A DNA stretch of 64,000 nt from the NCBI RefSeq assembly GCF_003202035.1, contig NZ_QJKC01000003.1, positions 186,001 to 250,000 of the forward strand. Reading direction: 5' to 3'. The stretch comes from Aquitalea magnusonii. Its GTDB lineage: Bacteria; Pseudomonadota; Gammaproteobacteria; Burkholderiales; Chromobacteriaceae. Within the stretch, counting starts at the first letter, position 1; each line of letters starts with the position of its first letter. Below the pieces are notes generated by a model that saw only the letters and a list, made by a program, of their open reading frames with translations, was not told where the DNA came from and made no database searches. Positions 37,875-47,543 of the stretch are shown piece after piece. The position numbers and the translations under genes were made by a program.

Positions 37875-39749
37875 TCAGCCTTCTTCGTCCTCGCTGGCGG
37901 CCTCGACATGGCCCACCACGCCGGTAAAGCGGAACTCGATCTCGGCCATCAGTTCGTCGATGCGGATCACGCTCAGCTGGATACGGTCGCCCCGCGCCAG
38001 TTCCGGCAGGCCGGGAATACGCACCCGCAGCGGCAGGCCGTCGATGCGCACCAGGTCTTCCTTGATATAGGTCGCCGTGATGTTGCTGACCCCTTCCTGG
38101 GTGAACCAGCGCAGGCACCAGAAGTGCTCCAGCTTGTCCTGGAAGCCCAGATAAGCCGAATAGGTGGTGTCAAAATCGCGCAGCAGGGCAAACAGCATGG
38201 CATTGCCCTGCTCGAACTGCGGCTTTTCGCCCCGGATCATGGCGGTGAGCTGGCGCTGGTTGACGAAGTCGGTAGCCCGGCGCAGCGGCGAGGTGGCCCA
38301 GGCATATTGCGCCACGCCCAGGCCGATATGCGGCTCGGGACGGGTGGTCATGCGCACCTTACCCATGCTCTGGGCGCGGTACATGGCCGGAATGTCGGCC
38401 TCGGCCAGCATGCGGCCCCATTCGCTATTGGCCAGGATCATCAGCTCCGACACCAGCTTGTCCATGGGCGCGCCGCGCTTGCGCAGGGTGATCTGCACCT
38501 TGCCGTCGACCACATCGAAGTTGTAGTCCATCTGCACCGGGCGGGTGGGGTCGTACTTGCCACGGCGCTTTTCCAGCGCATTGGCAAAGTGCCACAGCCA
38601 GGTCAGCTCGCGCTTGAAGGGGTAATCCACACCCGGATCGTTCAGCAGGGTGTCTTCGTTGAACTGCTGTTCCAGCTCGGCATGGCGCAGGTTGGCCCCG
38701 ATGCGCACCTTCTCGATGCGGCTTTCGTAGGCCACCGGCTCGAAGTCCGGCGTGACATCCACGTACAGGCTGAGCGCCGGGCAATCCTGGCCTTCCTGCA
38801 GGGTGAAGGCCTGTACCACATCATCCGGCAGCATGGTTATCTTGTCGCCGGGGAAGTACACGGTGGACAGACGGCTCCACACCAGCTTTTCGATGTCCGA
38901 ATCCACCGGCACGCCCAGCGAGGGGGCGGCAATGTGGATGCCCACGCGCTTGTGGCCATCCGGCAGGTCGACCACCGACAGCGCATCGTCGATCTCGGTG
39001 GTGTTGGCATCATCGATGGAGAAGGCCACCGCCTCGGCCAGCGGCAGATCCTGCGGCAGCTGCGGGGCGGCGTATTTGCCGAAACCGGCCCCCTTGGGGA
39101 AGTATTCCATCAGGAAACCGGCCATCAGGTAGTCGGGCACCGAGCTGATGCCGCCCACGCTTTGCGCCAGTTTCAGCGGCGGCTGGTTCAGTTCGCGCGC
39201 GGCCTGATCAAAAGCCTTGAACTCCAGCGTGCTCTTGTCCGGCTTCCACAGCAGCGACATCAACTGGCTGCGGATGGCGTCCGGCAGGGTACCGGCCTTC
39301 AGTTCGGCCACCCAGCCATCGATCTGCTCCTGCTCGCGCTTCTTGCGTTCGATGCCGGCCAGCGCGGCTTTCAGGGCTTCTTCCGGGGCCTTCTTGTAAC
39401 GGCCCTTGCCTTTTTTGTAAAAATACATGGGCGCGCCAAACACCCGCAGGATGATGGCGGCACTTTCCAGTGCCGACGGCGCATGGCCCCAGTAATCGGC
39501 GGCCAGCGCATCGTGCTCGAACTCGTCTTCCGGGCTGCACTCCCACAGGAAATCCAGATCAATTTCATTCGCCATTTTTTCTACTGCGGGCAGAAAATCT
39601 GCCACAGTCGAGCTAAACTCGAGAAAAACATTGCTGGATTTGATCTTGGCCCGCTTGCCATGTTGAGTATCTACCTGCAAGCTGGCATCGGAACGGGAAA
39701 CGATCGTGCCAACCTTGAAGGAGCCGCTTTCTTCGTAAAATACGTTCAT
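37875..39749 (-). CDS. RNase II/R-family (RNB) exoribonuclease-like protein
   Basis: A 624-residue protein with an RNB catalytic domain from about 220 to 545. The metal-binding motif is SIDDANTTEIDDALS, giving D246, E252, D254 and D255; in E. coli RNase II the second position is Asp207, so one ligand reads Glu here. Later motifs MILANSEWGRML, YRAQS and YAWATSPLRRATDFVNQRQL (the RNA-contacting arginines) are intact. The N-terminus lacks an obvious cold-shock pair and the C-terminus carries a short S1-like barrel. It is probably an RNA-processing 3'-5' exonuclease of a less-studied subfamily. Confidence 0.85.
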   Translation of the reverse strand: MNVFYEESGSFKVGTIVSRSDASLQVDTQHGKRAKIKSSNVFLEFSSTVADFLPAVEKMANEIDLDFLWECSPEDEFEHDALAADYWGHAPSALESAAIILRVFGAPMYFYKKGKGRYKKAPEEALKAALAGIERKKREQEQIDGWVAELKAGTLPDAIRSQLMSLLWKPDKSTLEFKAFDQAARELNQPPLKLAQSVGGISSVPDYLMAGFLMEYFPKGAGFGKYAAPQLPQDLPLAEAVAFSIDDANTTEIDDALSVVDLPDGHKRVGIHIAAPSLGVPVDSDIEKLVWSRLSTVYFPGDKITMLPDDVVQAFTLQEGQDCPALSLYVDVTPDFEPVAYESRIEKVRIGANLRHAELEQQFNEDTLLNDPGVDYPFKRELTWLWHFANALEKRRGKYDPTRPVQMDYNFDVVDGKVQITLRKRGAPMDKLVSELMILANSEWGRMLAEADIPAMYRAQSMGKVRMTTRPEPHIGLGVAQYAWATSPLRRATDFVNQRQLTAMIRGEKPQFEQGNAMLFALLRDFDTTYSAYLGFQDKLEHFWCLRWFTQEGVSNITATYIKEDLVRIDGLPLRVRIPGLPELARGDRIQLSVIRIDELMAEIEFRFTGVVGHVEAASEDEEG

Positions 39750-40024
39750 TTGCGCGCCAACTGATTCATTAAGCCAAAATTATATCATTTCACCTTCCAG
39801 CCCTGCGCCACTTTGCAAACGCAGGCGCAGCATCAGGATGTGGTGCGGCTGACAGCATGACATCGCGTCCCTGATGCCGGGTGCGCCGACGCCGACAGTG
39901 GCAAAGGGTGGGCATGGAGGTGCAATGCCGCAGCAGGATTGTGTCTGCCGCGCTTTAGCAGCGGCCACAAGCCCGCTCGACCTTACATAACAATTCGCAT
40001 GTCGGCAGGAATCGGGTATCCACT

Positions 40025-41656
40025 ATGACGCTGGGAAGCAACGCAAATATTTCCGCTAGAGAGCACGCGGCACGCGAAATCGATCGCATCGGCCACATGC
40101 TGGTCACCCGCTGGGACCGTTCGCTCGCCGCACACCTGCTGTCCTTGGTCAGCAATCTGGAACGTTACATTCTGGGCGAAGACACCGCCCAGCTGCTGCC
40201 GGAATGTCTGGCGCTGCGCGATCTGTTACAGCAGTGGCTGTTGCAGAACGATACGGTACCGGACGAAGCCGAACGTTATGGCGCGCTGCGCCACCATCTG
40301 GGCATCGTCAGCCAGCTGGCCATGATGGAAGGCCGCCAGCTCTTGCCGGAACACTTCAGCGGCGGGCTGATGCAGCAGGGTCCGCATCTGGTCTATCTGT
40401 GGATGCCCCCCAGCGAGGAGGCGCGCAACCTGAGCGAACAGCTATCCTGTTACGGCTTCACGGTGCAGACCATGTACCAGGCTTCCAAGCTGGCCCAGGC
40501 CCTGCAGGATGCCACGCCGGCAGCGGTGGTGGCCTATACCGACTTCACCCCTGGCGACCCGATCATGGCGCTGGCCGACACCATACGCGGCCTGTGTCCG
40601 CTGCTGTTCTGCTCGCCGCGCTACGACTTCGAGGCCCGGCTGCAAGCGGTACGGGCCGGTGCCGCCGGCTTCCTGGCCTGGCCCTTGCTGGCGCACGAGC
40701 TGATCGACAACCTCAATTTTGGCGATCTGGGAGAAAAGCGCGATCCGCTGCGGGTGATGATCGTGGAGGACATGGCCTCGCTGGCCGGCCTCTACGCCAA
40801 TGTGCTGAACCGGCATGGCGTGGATGCGCTGCAGGTGACCGACCCGGCACGCGTGCTGGATGGCATCGTGCAGTTCCGCCCGGACCTGATCCTGATGGAT
40901 ATGTACATGCCGGAGTGCAATGGCATGGAGCTGGCACAGATCATCCGCCAGCAACGCTTGCTGGACGGCATTCCCATCCTGTTCCTGTCGGTGGAAAAAC
41001 GCCAGTCCATCCAGCTGGATACCCTGACGCTGGGCATCGATGGCTTCCTGACCAAGCCGGTGGCGCCGGAGGAGCTGGTGGTGACGGTGATCAATCGCGC
41101 CCGCCGCTACCGCAAGCTGCGCTCCTACATGATCAACGACAGCCTCACCGGCCTGCTCAACCACTCCCATCTGTATGCCCAGCTGGAGTACGAAGTGTTG
41201 CGCGCCAAGCGCGACCAGCGTGCGCTGTCCCTGGTGATGCTGGACCTGGACCATTTCAAGACCATCAACGACAGCTATGGCCACCCGGCGGGTGACGAGG
41301 TGCTGGTGAATCTGGCGCGTTTCCTGAAAGAGCGGCTGCGCCGCTCCGACCTGATCAGCCGCTATGGCGGAGAGGAATTTGCCATCGTCTTGCCCGGCAC
41401 CCGCCAGGAAGATGCGCTGCGCATCATGAATGCCATGCGCCAGGCCTTTTCCCAGATCGAGCAGCGCAGCAGCCAGCAAACCTTCCACCAGACCTTCAGC
41501 GTCGGCATCAGCTCGCTGGCCAGCGCCGAGGACACCACCCAGCTGGTGCAGCAGGCAGACGACATGCTGTACCAGGCCAAGCGGCTGGGGCGCAACCGGG
41601 TGGAGGGCTATTCGCCCGAGCATGTGCCGTACTCCCGCCGCGAAACGGAAGCCTGA
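40025..41656 (+). CDS. Diguanylate cyclase with two receiver domains (REC-REC-GGDEF)
   Basis: A 543-residue response regulator. Residues 1-115 are helical. A first receiver-like region (about 120-235) is degenerate, without the usual acidic pair. The second (about 240-360) is complete, with VMIVEDMASL, phosphoacceptor in LILMDMYMPECNG, and LTKPV. The GGDEF domain has GGEEF at 448-452 and an I-site RRSD five residues before it, so it should make c-di-GMP and be product-inhibited. The 275 bp before it hold no gene. It ends at a bidirectional terminator. Confidence 0.92.
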   Translation: MTLGSNANISAREHAAREIDRIGHMLVTRWDRSLAAHLLSLVSNLERYILGEDTAQLLPECLALRDLLQQWLLQNDTVPDEAERYGALRHHLGIVSQLAMMEGRQLLPEHFSGGLMQQGPHLVYLWMPPSEEARNLSEQLSCYGFTVQTMYQASKLAQALQDATPAAVVAYTDFTPGDPIMALADTIRGLCPLLFCSPRYDFEARLQAVRAGAAGFLAWPLLAHELIDNLNFGDLGEKRDPLRVMIVEDMASLAGLYANVLNRHGVDALQVTDPARVLDGIVQFRPDLILMDMYMPECNGMELAQIIRQQRLLDGIPILFLSVEKRQSIQLDTLTLGIDGFLTKPVAPEELVVTVINRARRYRKLRSYMINDSLTGLLNHSHLYAQLEYEVLRAKRDQRALSLVMLDLDHFKTINDSYGHPAGDEVLVNLARFLKERLRRSDLISRYGGEEFAIVLPGTRQEDALRIMNAMRQAFSQIEQRSSQQTFHQTFSVGISSLASAEDTTQLVQQADDMLYQAKRLGRNRVEGYSPEHVPYSRRETEA

Positions 41657-41674
41657 ACCCGGCGGCAAGACCAC

Positions 41675-41711
41675 CCAAGCAAAACGCCCGCTCAGCGGGC
41701 GTTTTGCTTGG
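41675..41711. terminator. Bidirectional terminator between GGDEF gene and glpR
   Basis: A perfect 17-bp inverted repeat, CCAAGCAAAACGCCCGC and its complement around a 3-nt loop, with A and T tracts inside the stem. It serves two convergent genes. Confidence 0.85.
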
Positions 41712-41731
41712 TGGAAGGCATGGCTGCCGGT

Positions 41732-42502
41732 TCAGACTGCGTCGGCCAGGATCAGCCGCACATTGTGCTCTTCCAGCAGCTTGGCCAGCGACTCCGGCGG
41801 TTCGGCATCGGTGAACACGGTGTGGAATTCACTGATATGCCCCATGCGCACCAGGGCATTGCGGCCAAACTTGCTGTGGTCGGCCGCCAGGTAACGGTGA
41901 CGGGCATTGGCCATCATCGCCTGTGCCACCCGCACTTCGCGGTAGTCGAAATCCAGCAGCGAGCCATCGGTTTCGATGCCGGATACGCCGATGATGGCGT
42001 AATCCACCTTGAACTGGTTGATGAAATCCAGCGTGGCCACCCCGGTGATGCCGCCGTCCGATGCACGCACCACGCCGGAGGTGATCATCACGGTGAAATC
42101 CGGATTGGCCGACATGATGGACGCCACATGGATATTGTTGGTGATGACCCGCAAACCCTTGTGGGTGATGGTCAGTGCCTGCGCCACCGCTTCGATGGTG
42201 GTGCCTATGCTCATGAACAGCGAGGCGTGATCGGGAATGCTGCCGGCGATCATGTCGGCAATATGTGCCTTTTCGCTCTGGAATTTTCCTTTGCGCGCAA
42301 AGTAATCCTCATTCTCCACGCTACTGCCCAGCGCAGCACCGCCGTGATAACGGCGCAGCAAATTTTCTTCGCATAGCTGGTTGATGTCACGCCGGATGGT
42401 CTGTGGCGTGACATCGAGCAGTCTGGCCAGCTCCTCGATCGGCATGAAGCCGTTTTCGCGGACCAGCTGCAGAATCTTGTCGTGACGGGGTGAGCGGCTC
42501 AT
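41732..42502 (-). CDS. glpR: GlpR, DeoR-family repressor of glycerol-3-phosphate metabolism
   Basis: A 256-residue regulator. The N-terminal helix-turn-helix is MPIEELARLLDVTPQTIRRDI, and the sugar-phosphate domain has FMSIGTTIEAVAQAL, DGGITGVATLDFINQF, VSGIETDGSLLDFDYREV and DHSKFGRNALVRMG, which match E. coli GlpR closely. ATG 42502 gives the family length; ATG 42541 would add 13 residues and lies inside a palindrome. No glycerol genes (glpD, glpK, glpF) are in this window. Confidence 0.88.
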   Translation of the reverse strand: MSRSPRHDKILQLVRENGFMPIEELARLLDVTPQTIRRDINQLCEENLLRRYHGGAALGSSVENEDYFARKGKFQSEKAHIADMIAGSIPDHASLFMSIGTTIEAVAQALTITHKGLRVITNNIHVASIMSANPDFTVMITSGVVRASDGGITGVATLDFINQFKVDYAIIGVSGIETDGSLLDFDYREVRVAQAMMANARHRYLAADHSKFGRNALVRMGHISEFHTVFTDAEPPESLAKLLEEHNVRLILADAV

Positions 42503-42523
42503 AGGGATTCGATTCCGAAAATC

Positions 42524-42541
42524 ATGTTTAGTTACTAACAT
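42524..42541. promoter_or_regulatory. Possible GlpR autoregulatory operator
   Basis: ATGTTTAGTTACTAACAT is nearly symmetric and its ATGTT...AACAT ends match the ends of the known E. coli GlpR operator consensus. It lies 22 bp before the chosen glpR start. Function is inferred from position and likeness only. Confidence 0.4.
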
Positions 42542-42635
42542 ATTTTCCGGTCAAAGGGCAAATGCTTGCGCCAATCCACCCTTGACCCGCCACAAGCCGG
42601 CAGCGAAAGCCGTATCCCGTACAACAGCCGGCAGG

Positions 42636-43349
42636 CTAGCCCAGCACGGCATGCAGGGCCGCCGCCGCCAGCACGGCCGTGGTATCCACCGCCGGCAGGC
42701 CGCAATTGGCATCATCCAGAACCAGCGGCAGCTCGGTACAGGCCAGGGCAATGCCGTCACAGCCCTGATCGCGCAAAGCAGCCACCACCTGCAGCAGTTG
42801 GCGCAGGCCATCCGCACTGGCCCGGCCAGTGGGCACCAGCTCGTCAAAAATCACCTGCTGCAGCATGGCCTGCCCGGCCGGGTCAGGAATGCATTCCTCG
42901 ATGCCCACGGCAGCAAACGGCGCGCGGTAAAGATGGGACTGCATGGTCCAGCGCGTGCCCAGCACGCCCACCCGGCGCAGGCCGCGGCGCTGGCAATCGG
43001 CCGCCACCACGTCCAGCATGCTCAGCACCGGCAGCGGGGAGCGCTGGCGGATGCCGTCGATACGACAATGCACGGTATTGGCCGGAATCACCGCCAGTTG
43101 CGCCCCGGCCCCGGCCAGCCGCTGCAGCGAACCGACGATGGAGTCTTCCACGATGTCCCAGCGCTCTTGCAGCTGGGCGGCGTGCACCACGCCAAAGTCT
43201 GGCTGGTCGAGCACGAAACGCGGGTGGTGATGGTGGCCGCCGCACAAGCGGGCAGACAGCTGGTGCAGCCTGGACAGGCAATCAAGGGCGCCGGGCACGG
43301 TCACGCCGGCCACGCCGATAACGGGGAGAGTCATGTTGGGGTTTGTCAT
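42636..43349 (-). CDS. Aspartate/glutamate racemase-family protein with altered first active-site motif
   Basis: A 237-residue protein of the Asp/Glu racemase fold. The C-terminal active-site motif ACTELPLVL with its cysteine is intact. The first motif, usually PCNT, reads PANTVH, so the first catalytic cysteine is missing. Members with one cysteine can still act on one isomer, so it could be an unusual racemase or a related hydrolase or decarboxylase. It starts 3 bp after the EAL gene on the same strand. ATG 43334 is an alternative start. Confidence 0.78.
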   Translation of the reverse strand: MTNPNMTLPVIGVAGVTVPGALDCLSRLHQLSARLCGGHHHHPRFVLDQPDFGVVHAAQLQERWDIVEDSIVGSLQRLAGAGAQLAVIPANTVHCRIDGIRQRSPLPVLSMLDVVAADCQRRGLRRVGVLGTRWTMQSHLYRAPFAAVGIEECIPDPAGQAMLQQVIFDELVPTGRASADGLRQLLQVVAALRDQGCDGIALACTELPLVLDDANCGLPAVDTTAVLAAAALHAVLG

Positions 43350-43352
43350 CCA

Positions 43353-44939
43353 TCAGGGGTGTACCTCGGCACGTGCGCGGGTACGCGGTTCGGAAGACCT
43401 ATTATGCCATTCGGGACGCAAGATGAACTCGCCGATCGGCATCGGCCGCGCATAACGGTAGCCTTGCAGCAGGTGGGCACCATGCTGGCGCAGATAGTCT
43501 TCCTGCTGCACGAATTCCACCCCTTCGGCCACCACGGTCAGTCCCAGCTTGGCCGCCAGCTGCAGGATGCTGTCCAGGATATCCGCCGACAGGCTGTCGC
43601 TGCCGATGCCGGCGACAAAGCTGCGGTCTATCTTCAGTTCATCCACATCCATTTTTTGCAGATAGGACAGGCTAGAGTGCCCGGTGCCGAAATCATCGAT
43701 GGCGATGCGCACGCCCAGATCATGCAGCTGGCCTAGCAGGGCATCGGTTTGCGGACCGGTGGCGATCAGTTCGCGCTCGGTCAGTTCCAGGGTGAGCCGG
43801 ATGCTGTCGGGCGGGAAGGCCGCCAGAAAGGCCGCGCAATCGGCTGGCAGGGAGCCATCCGCCACATAGGCAGCACTGACATTGATGCTGATCTGAAAAC
43901 CGGCCGGCAAGCTGAGCGTGCCCAGTTGCGCGGCGGTCTGCTGCATCAGCGAACGGGTCATGGCCACGATATGGCCGGTGCTTTCGGCAAAGGGGATGAA
44001 CAGGTCGGGCAGCACCATGCCATCAACCGGATGCTGCCAGCGCATCAGCACCTCCACCCCGCACCACTGCAGCTGGTGGCTGTCCACCAGCGGTTGCAGG
44101 TAGGGAATGAATTCCTGCTGGCGCACTGCCCGTTGCAATTCGCGGCTGGGCGCACCGCTGCGCAGCAGCAGGCGATGAAAGCCCCAGCTGAAGGTAGCAC
44201 TGAACAGGAGCAGCAGGATCAGCTGATCCGGCTCCTGACCCAGTCGTTCCAGCAGCAGGTTGGGCATGGAGTAATCCATGACGATGGCCAGTGGATAATG
44301 CGCCGAGTGCAGGCTGCGCTGCTGCCAGTAAGGGCGGTCCGGCGGCGAGCTCATGCCGCCGTCCTCGTCCAGCCAGCGGTCGCCAACATGCAGGTAAAAC
44401 CAGGTGTTCTGCTCCAGATGCGCCAGCCGGTCCTTGAGATAATCACTATCCACCACGACCTGGATGCCGTTCACATCGCCACGCTTTGCCTCCAGCCACA
44501 ACATCAGCAAGGGGTGCCAGGGCGATAGCCGGTTGCCGCGCCATAATTTCAGCCGTTCCTCGCGCGGGTACTCCTGCGAATAGGCCGGCGCGTGCCAGCC
44601 AATCACCGAATCGCAATACACCCTGCCTTCGTGATCAATCAGCCGCATCGAACGGACATAGGGCTGGGTGGTGACCTGGCGGCGTATTTCCGGGTAGATG
44701 GCATGGCAGTCCAGACTGGGCTGCTGCAACATGGCCTCGCCGGTTTTCTGTGCCTGTTCCAGTATCTGCTCGATCTTTTTCAGCTTGAAGGCATGCTGCC
44801 CCTCCAGCATGTGTTGGATGCCGGAATAAAACTGGTACAGCATCAACAGGCCGCCCAGCATGAACAAGGCCAGACCGGGCAGCATGGTCAGCATGATGCG
44901 CTGACTGCGACCCAGTGGCTCGAGGGAAGGAAATTGCAC
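43353..44939 (-). CDS. Membrane-bound CSS-type EAL phosphodiesterase
   Basis: A 528-residue inner-membrane protein. Two membrane segments (about residues 15-38 and 240-258) enclose a periplasmic CSS-like sensor with the conserved cysteines in LDCHAIYPEIRRQV and VYCDSVIGW. The C-terminal EAL domain has EVL at 296-298 and keeps LTERELIATG, DDFGTGHSSLSYL, LKIDRSFV and AEGVEF, so c-di-GMP hydrolysis is expected. In E. coli CSS proteins, disulfide state of the periplasmic cysteines controls activity, which links this enzyme to envelope redox conditions. Confidence 0.88.
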   Translation of the reverse strand: MQFPSLEPLGRSQRIMLTMLPGLALFMLGGLLMLYQFYSGIQHMLEGQHAFKLKKIEQILEQAQKTGEAMLQQPSLDCHAIYPEIRRQVTTQPYVRSMRLIDHEGRVYCDSVIGWHAPAYSQEYPREERLKLWRGNRLSPWHPLLMLWLEAKRGDVNGIQVVVDSDYLKDRLAHLEQNTWFYLHVGDRWLDEDGGMSSPPDRPYWQQRSLHSAHYPLAIVMDYSMPNLLLERLGQEPDQLILLLLFSATFSWGFHRLLLRSGAPSRELQRAVRQQEFIPYLQPLVDSHQLQWCGVEVLMRWQHPVDGMVLPDLFIPFAESTGHIVAMTRSLMQQTAAQLGTLSLPAGFQISINVSAAYVADGSLPADCAAFLAAFPPDSIRLTLELTERELIATGPQTDALLGQLHDLGVRIAIDDFGTGHSSLSYLQKMDVDELKIDRSFVAGIGSDSLSADILDSILQLAAKLGLTVVAEGVEFVQQEDYLRQHGAHLLQGYRYARPMPIGEFILRPEWHNRSSEPRTRARAEVHP

Positions 44940-44983
44940 GGGACCTCCGATGAAAATTCACCACAGGTCCCACTGTAGGCCAA

Positions 44984-45009
44984 TAAAAAACCGCCGAGAG
45001 CGGCGGTTT
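44984..45009 (-). terminator. Terminator after argH
   Basis: A 9-bp stem AAACCGCCG / CGGCGGTTT with loop AGAG; on the minus strand it runs into TTTTTT. It lies between the argH stop and the EAL gene. Confidence 0.85.
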
Positions 45010-45031
45010 GCTTTTAAACAGTATTAACTGA

Positions 45032-46414
45032 TCAACTGGCCAGTCTTGCCTTGTGGCGGGCGATCTGGGCACGCACCTGGTCCGGTGCCGTACCACCCAC
45101 GTGGTCACGCTGGGCCAGGCTGCCTTCCGGCGTCAGTACCTGGTAGATGTCCTGCTCGATCAGCGGGCTGAACTGTTGCAGCTCTTGCAGCGACAGATCG
45201 GCCAGATCCACACCACGGCCTTCGGCATAGCGCACGCTCAGTGCCACCACTTCGTGGCTGTCGCGGAAGGGCAGGCCCTTCTTCACCAGGTAGTCGGCCA
45301 GGTCGGTGGCGGTGGCAAAGCCCTGCAGCACCGCCGCGCGCATGGCTTCCGGCTTCACGGTGACGCCACGCATCATGTCGGCGTAGATGCGCAGGGTGTC
45401 GATCAGGGTGTCCACGGTATCGAACAAGGGTTCCTTGTCTTCCTGGTTGTCCTTGTTGTAGGCCAGCGGCTGCGCCTTCATCAGGGTGACCAGGGCAATC
45501 AGATGGCCCACCACGCGGCCGGATTTGCCACGTACCAGTTCCGGCACGTCCGGGTTTTTCTTCTGCGGCATGATGGAGCTGCCGGTGCAGAAGCGGTCGG
45601 CGATGTCGATAAAGCCGACGCGCGGGCTCATCCACAGGATCAGCTCTTCCGACAGGCGGCTCAGGTGCACCATCACCAGGCTGGCGGCGGCGGTGAATTC
45701 GATGGCGAAGTCACGGTCGGACACGGCGTCCAGCGAGTTGTGGCAAACATCGTCAAACCCCAGCAGCTGGGCGGTGTAGTGACGGTCGATGGGGAAGGTG
45801 GTGCCGGCCAGGGCGGCCGCACCCAGCGGCAGGCGGTTGACGCGCTTGCGGCAGTCGCTCATGCGCTCGGCGTCACGCGCCAGCATTTCCACATAGGCCA
45901 GCATGTGGTGGCCAAAAGTCACCGGCTGGGCCACTTGCAGGTGGGTGAAGCCCGGCATCACGGTGTCGGCATGCTGTTCGGCCAGTTCCAGCAGGCTGGT
46001 TTGCAGTTCGGCAATGAAACCGACGATGGCGTCGATCTGTGCGCGCAGCCACAGGCGGATGTCGGTGGCCACCTGGTCGTTACGCGAACGGCCGGTGTGC
46101 AGGCGTTTGCCGGCATCGCCGATCTTGTCGGTGAGGCGACGCTCCACATTCATGTGCACGTCTTCCAGATCCACACTCCACTCCAGTCGGCCGGCGCGGA
46201 TATCGTCCAGGATTTCAGCCATGCCACGGCGGATTGCCGCCACATCGTCATCGGACAGCACGCCAGCCTTGTTCAGCATGGTGGCGTGGGCCAGCGAGCC
46301 TTCGATGTCGAATTCGGCCAGACGTTTGTCGAAGTCGATCGAGGCGGTGTATTTCTTGACGAGTTCGGAAACCGGTTCGCTGAAGCGACCGGACCAGGCA
46401 TGGCTTTCTTGCAT
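45032..46414 (-). CDS. argH: Argininosuccinate lyase ArgH
   Basis: Catalyses the last step of arginine synthesis, splitting argininosuccinate to arginine and fumarate. The 460-residue length is normal when translation starts at ATG 46414 ([14 protein letters not shown]), preceded by AGGGA at 9 bp. Family motifs: [28 protein letters not shown] with the catalytic histidine, and the signature [12 protein letters not shown] with the catalytic serine on its loop. The frame extends 18 codons upstream without support. Confidence 0.96.
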   Translation of the reverse strand: MQESHAWSGRFSEPVSELVKKYTASIDFDKRLAEFDIEGSLAHATMLNKAGVLSDDDVAAIRRGMAEILDDIRAGRLEWSVDLEDVHMNVERRLTDKIGDAGKRLHTGRSRNDQVATDIRLWLRAQIDAIVGFIAELQTSLLELAEQHADTVMPGFTHLQVAQPVTFGHHMLAYVEMLARDAERMSDCRKRVNRLPLGAAALAGTTFPIDRHYTAQLLGFDDVCHNSLDAVSDRDFAIEFTAAASLVMVHLSRLSEELILWMSPRVGFIDIADRFCTGSSIMPQKKNPDVPELVRGKSGRVVGHLIALVTLMKAQPLAYNKDNQEDKEPLFDTVDTLIDTLRIYADMMRGVTVKPEAMRAAVLQGFATATDLADYLVKKGLPFRDSHEVVALSVRYAEGRGVDLADLSLQELQQFSPLIEQDIYQVLTPEGSLAQRDHVGGTAPDQVRAQIARHKARLAS

Positions 46415-46520
46415 CTCGATGATTCCCTGCGGTGATTGTTCTGGGCTACCCCAAGGCAGCAGCGGCAATTATAGGGAAAGCCTCCCCTCAGGGCGAGTCG
46501 GCTCTTGCCCGGCTGTGGCA

Positions 46521-47453
46521 TTACCGTGTCATGGGTGTGGTGTGATCCGCCAGCGCATCGGCCAGATAGTCGATCAGCACCCGCACCTTGGGTGGCAGAT
46601 AGCGGTTGGGCGGATACAGCAGCCAGGCCATGCCGCGATAGGCGGTAGTGAATTCCCAGTCGTCCAGCACGGTTTCTATCTGCCCGGCGTCCAGCGCCGC
46701 CTGCGCGGTAAAGTGCGGCAAGGGCGCAATGCCCAGGTGGGCCAGCACACCTTCCAGACGCAGCTCGCTGTGATTGGTGGCATAGCGGCCGGTTACCGCC
46801 ACCGTCAGCTGTTCCTTGCCGCGTTGCAGCTGCCAGCGCTTGTCGGCCTCATGCTCGGCCAGGTACAGGCACTGGTGCTGCGCCAGATCGCGTGGATGGG
46901 CGGGCCGGCCATGCATGGCCAGGTAGTGCGGCGAGGCGCACAGCAACTGGCGCACCGGCAGCAAGGGCCGCCCGGCCATGCCGGGTGGCGGGGTGTCGGT
47001 CACCCGCACGGTCAGGTCCAGTCCGTCGGCCAGCGGGTCGACATCACGGTCGCTGATGAACAGCTCCACATCCACCTGTGGATAACGGGCCAGGAAGGCC
47101 GGCAGCAACGGCGCCACCACAAAGCGGCCAAAGGCCTTGGGCATGCTGATGCGCACCCGGCCCTGTGGCCGCGCATATTGTTGCTGGGCCTGTTGCACCG
47201 CTTCGTCCGCGGCATCCAGCATGCTGCGACAGCGCGCCAGCGTGGCCTGCCCGGCATCGGTCAGCCGCAGCTGGCGGGTGCTGCGTTCCAGTAGCCGCAC
47301 GCCCAGTGCCGCTTCCAGCCGGGCCACCTGGCGGCTGATGGCCGACGGGGTCATGCCCAGTTGCCGCGCCACTGCCGAAAAACTGCCGCGCTCCGCCACC
47401 AGCGCAAATACCGCCATGTCCGGCAGCATGGCGATCAGCCGATTTGTTCCCAT
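46521..47453 (-). CDS. LysR-family transcriptional regulator
   Basis: A 310-residue regulator with the LysR helix-turn-helix near the N-terminus (FALVAERGSFSAVARQLGMTPSAISRQVARLEAALGVRLLE in segments) and a substrate-binding domain from about residue 90. ATG 47453 is preceded by CAGGA. It is divergent from the EamA transporter gene with a 90-bp gap holding an inverted repeat, so the transporter is its probable target. The inducer is unknown. It precedes argH by 106 bp on the same strand. Confidence 0.9.
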   Translation of the reverse strand: MGTNRLIAMLPDMAVFALVAERGSFSAVARQLGMTPSAISRQVARLEAALGVRLLERSTRQLRLTDAGQATLARCRSMLDAADEAVQQAQQQYARPQGRVRISMPKAFGRFVVAPLLPAFLARYPQVDVELFISDRDVDPLADGLDLTVRVTDTPPPGMAGRPLLPVRQLLCASPHYLAMHGRPAHPRDLAQHQCLYLAEHEADKRWQLQRGKEQLTVAVTGRYATNHSELRLEGVLAHLGIAPLPHFTAQAALDAGQIETVLDDWEFTTAYRGMAWLLYPPNRYLPPKVRVLIDYLADALADHTTPMTR

Positions 47454-47482
47454 TACGCACAATTCCTGTTCCGCTAACCGTG

Positions 47483-47512
47483 ATTATCAAGCCATGACCA
47501 GGCAATGATAAT
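47483..47512. promoter_or_regulatory. Inverted repeat in the LysR/EamA divergent promoter
   Basis: ATTATCA and TGATAAT are exact complements separated by 16 bp, centred in the 90-bp divergent region. Position and size suit a LysR-type operator; this is inference. Confidence 0.5.
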
Positions 47513-47543
47513 GAGCGCACTGACCCGACAATGAAAGCCCGCC

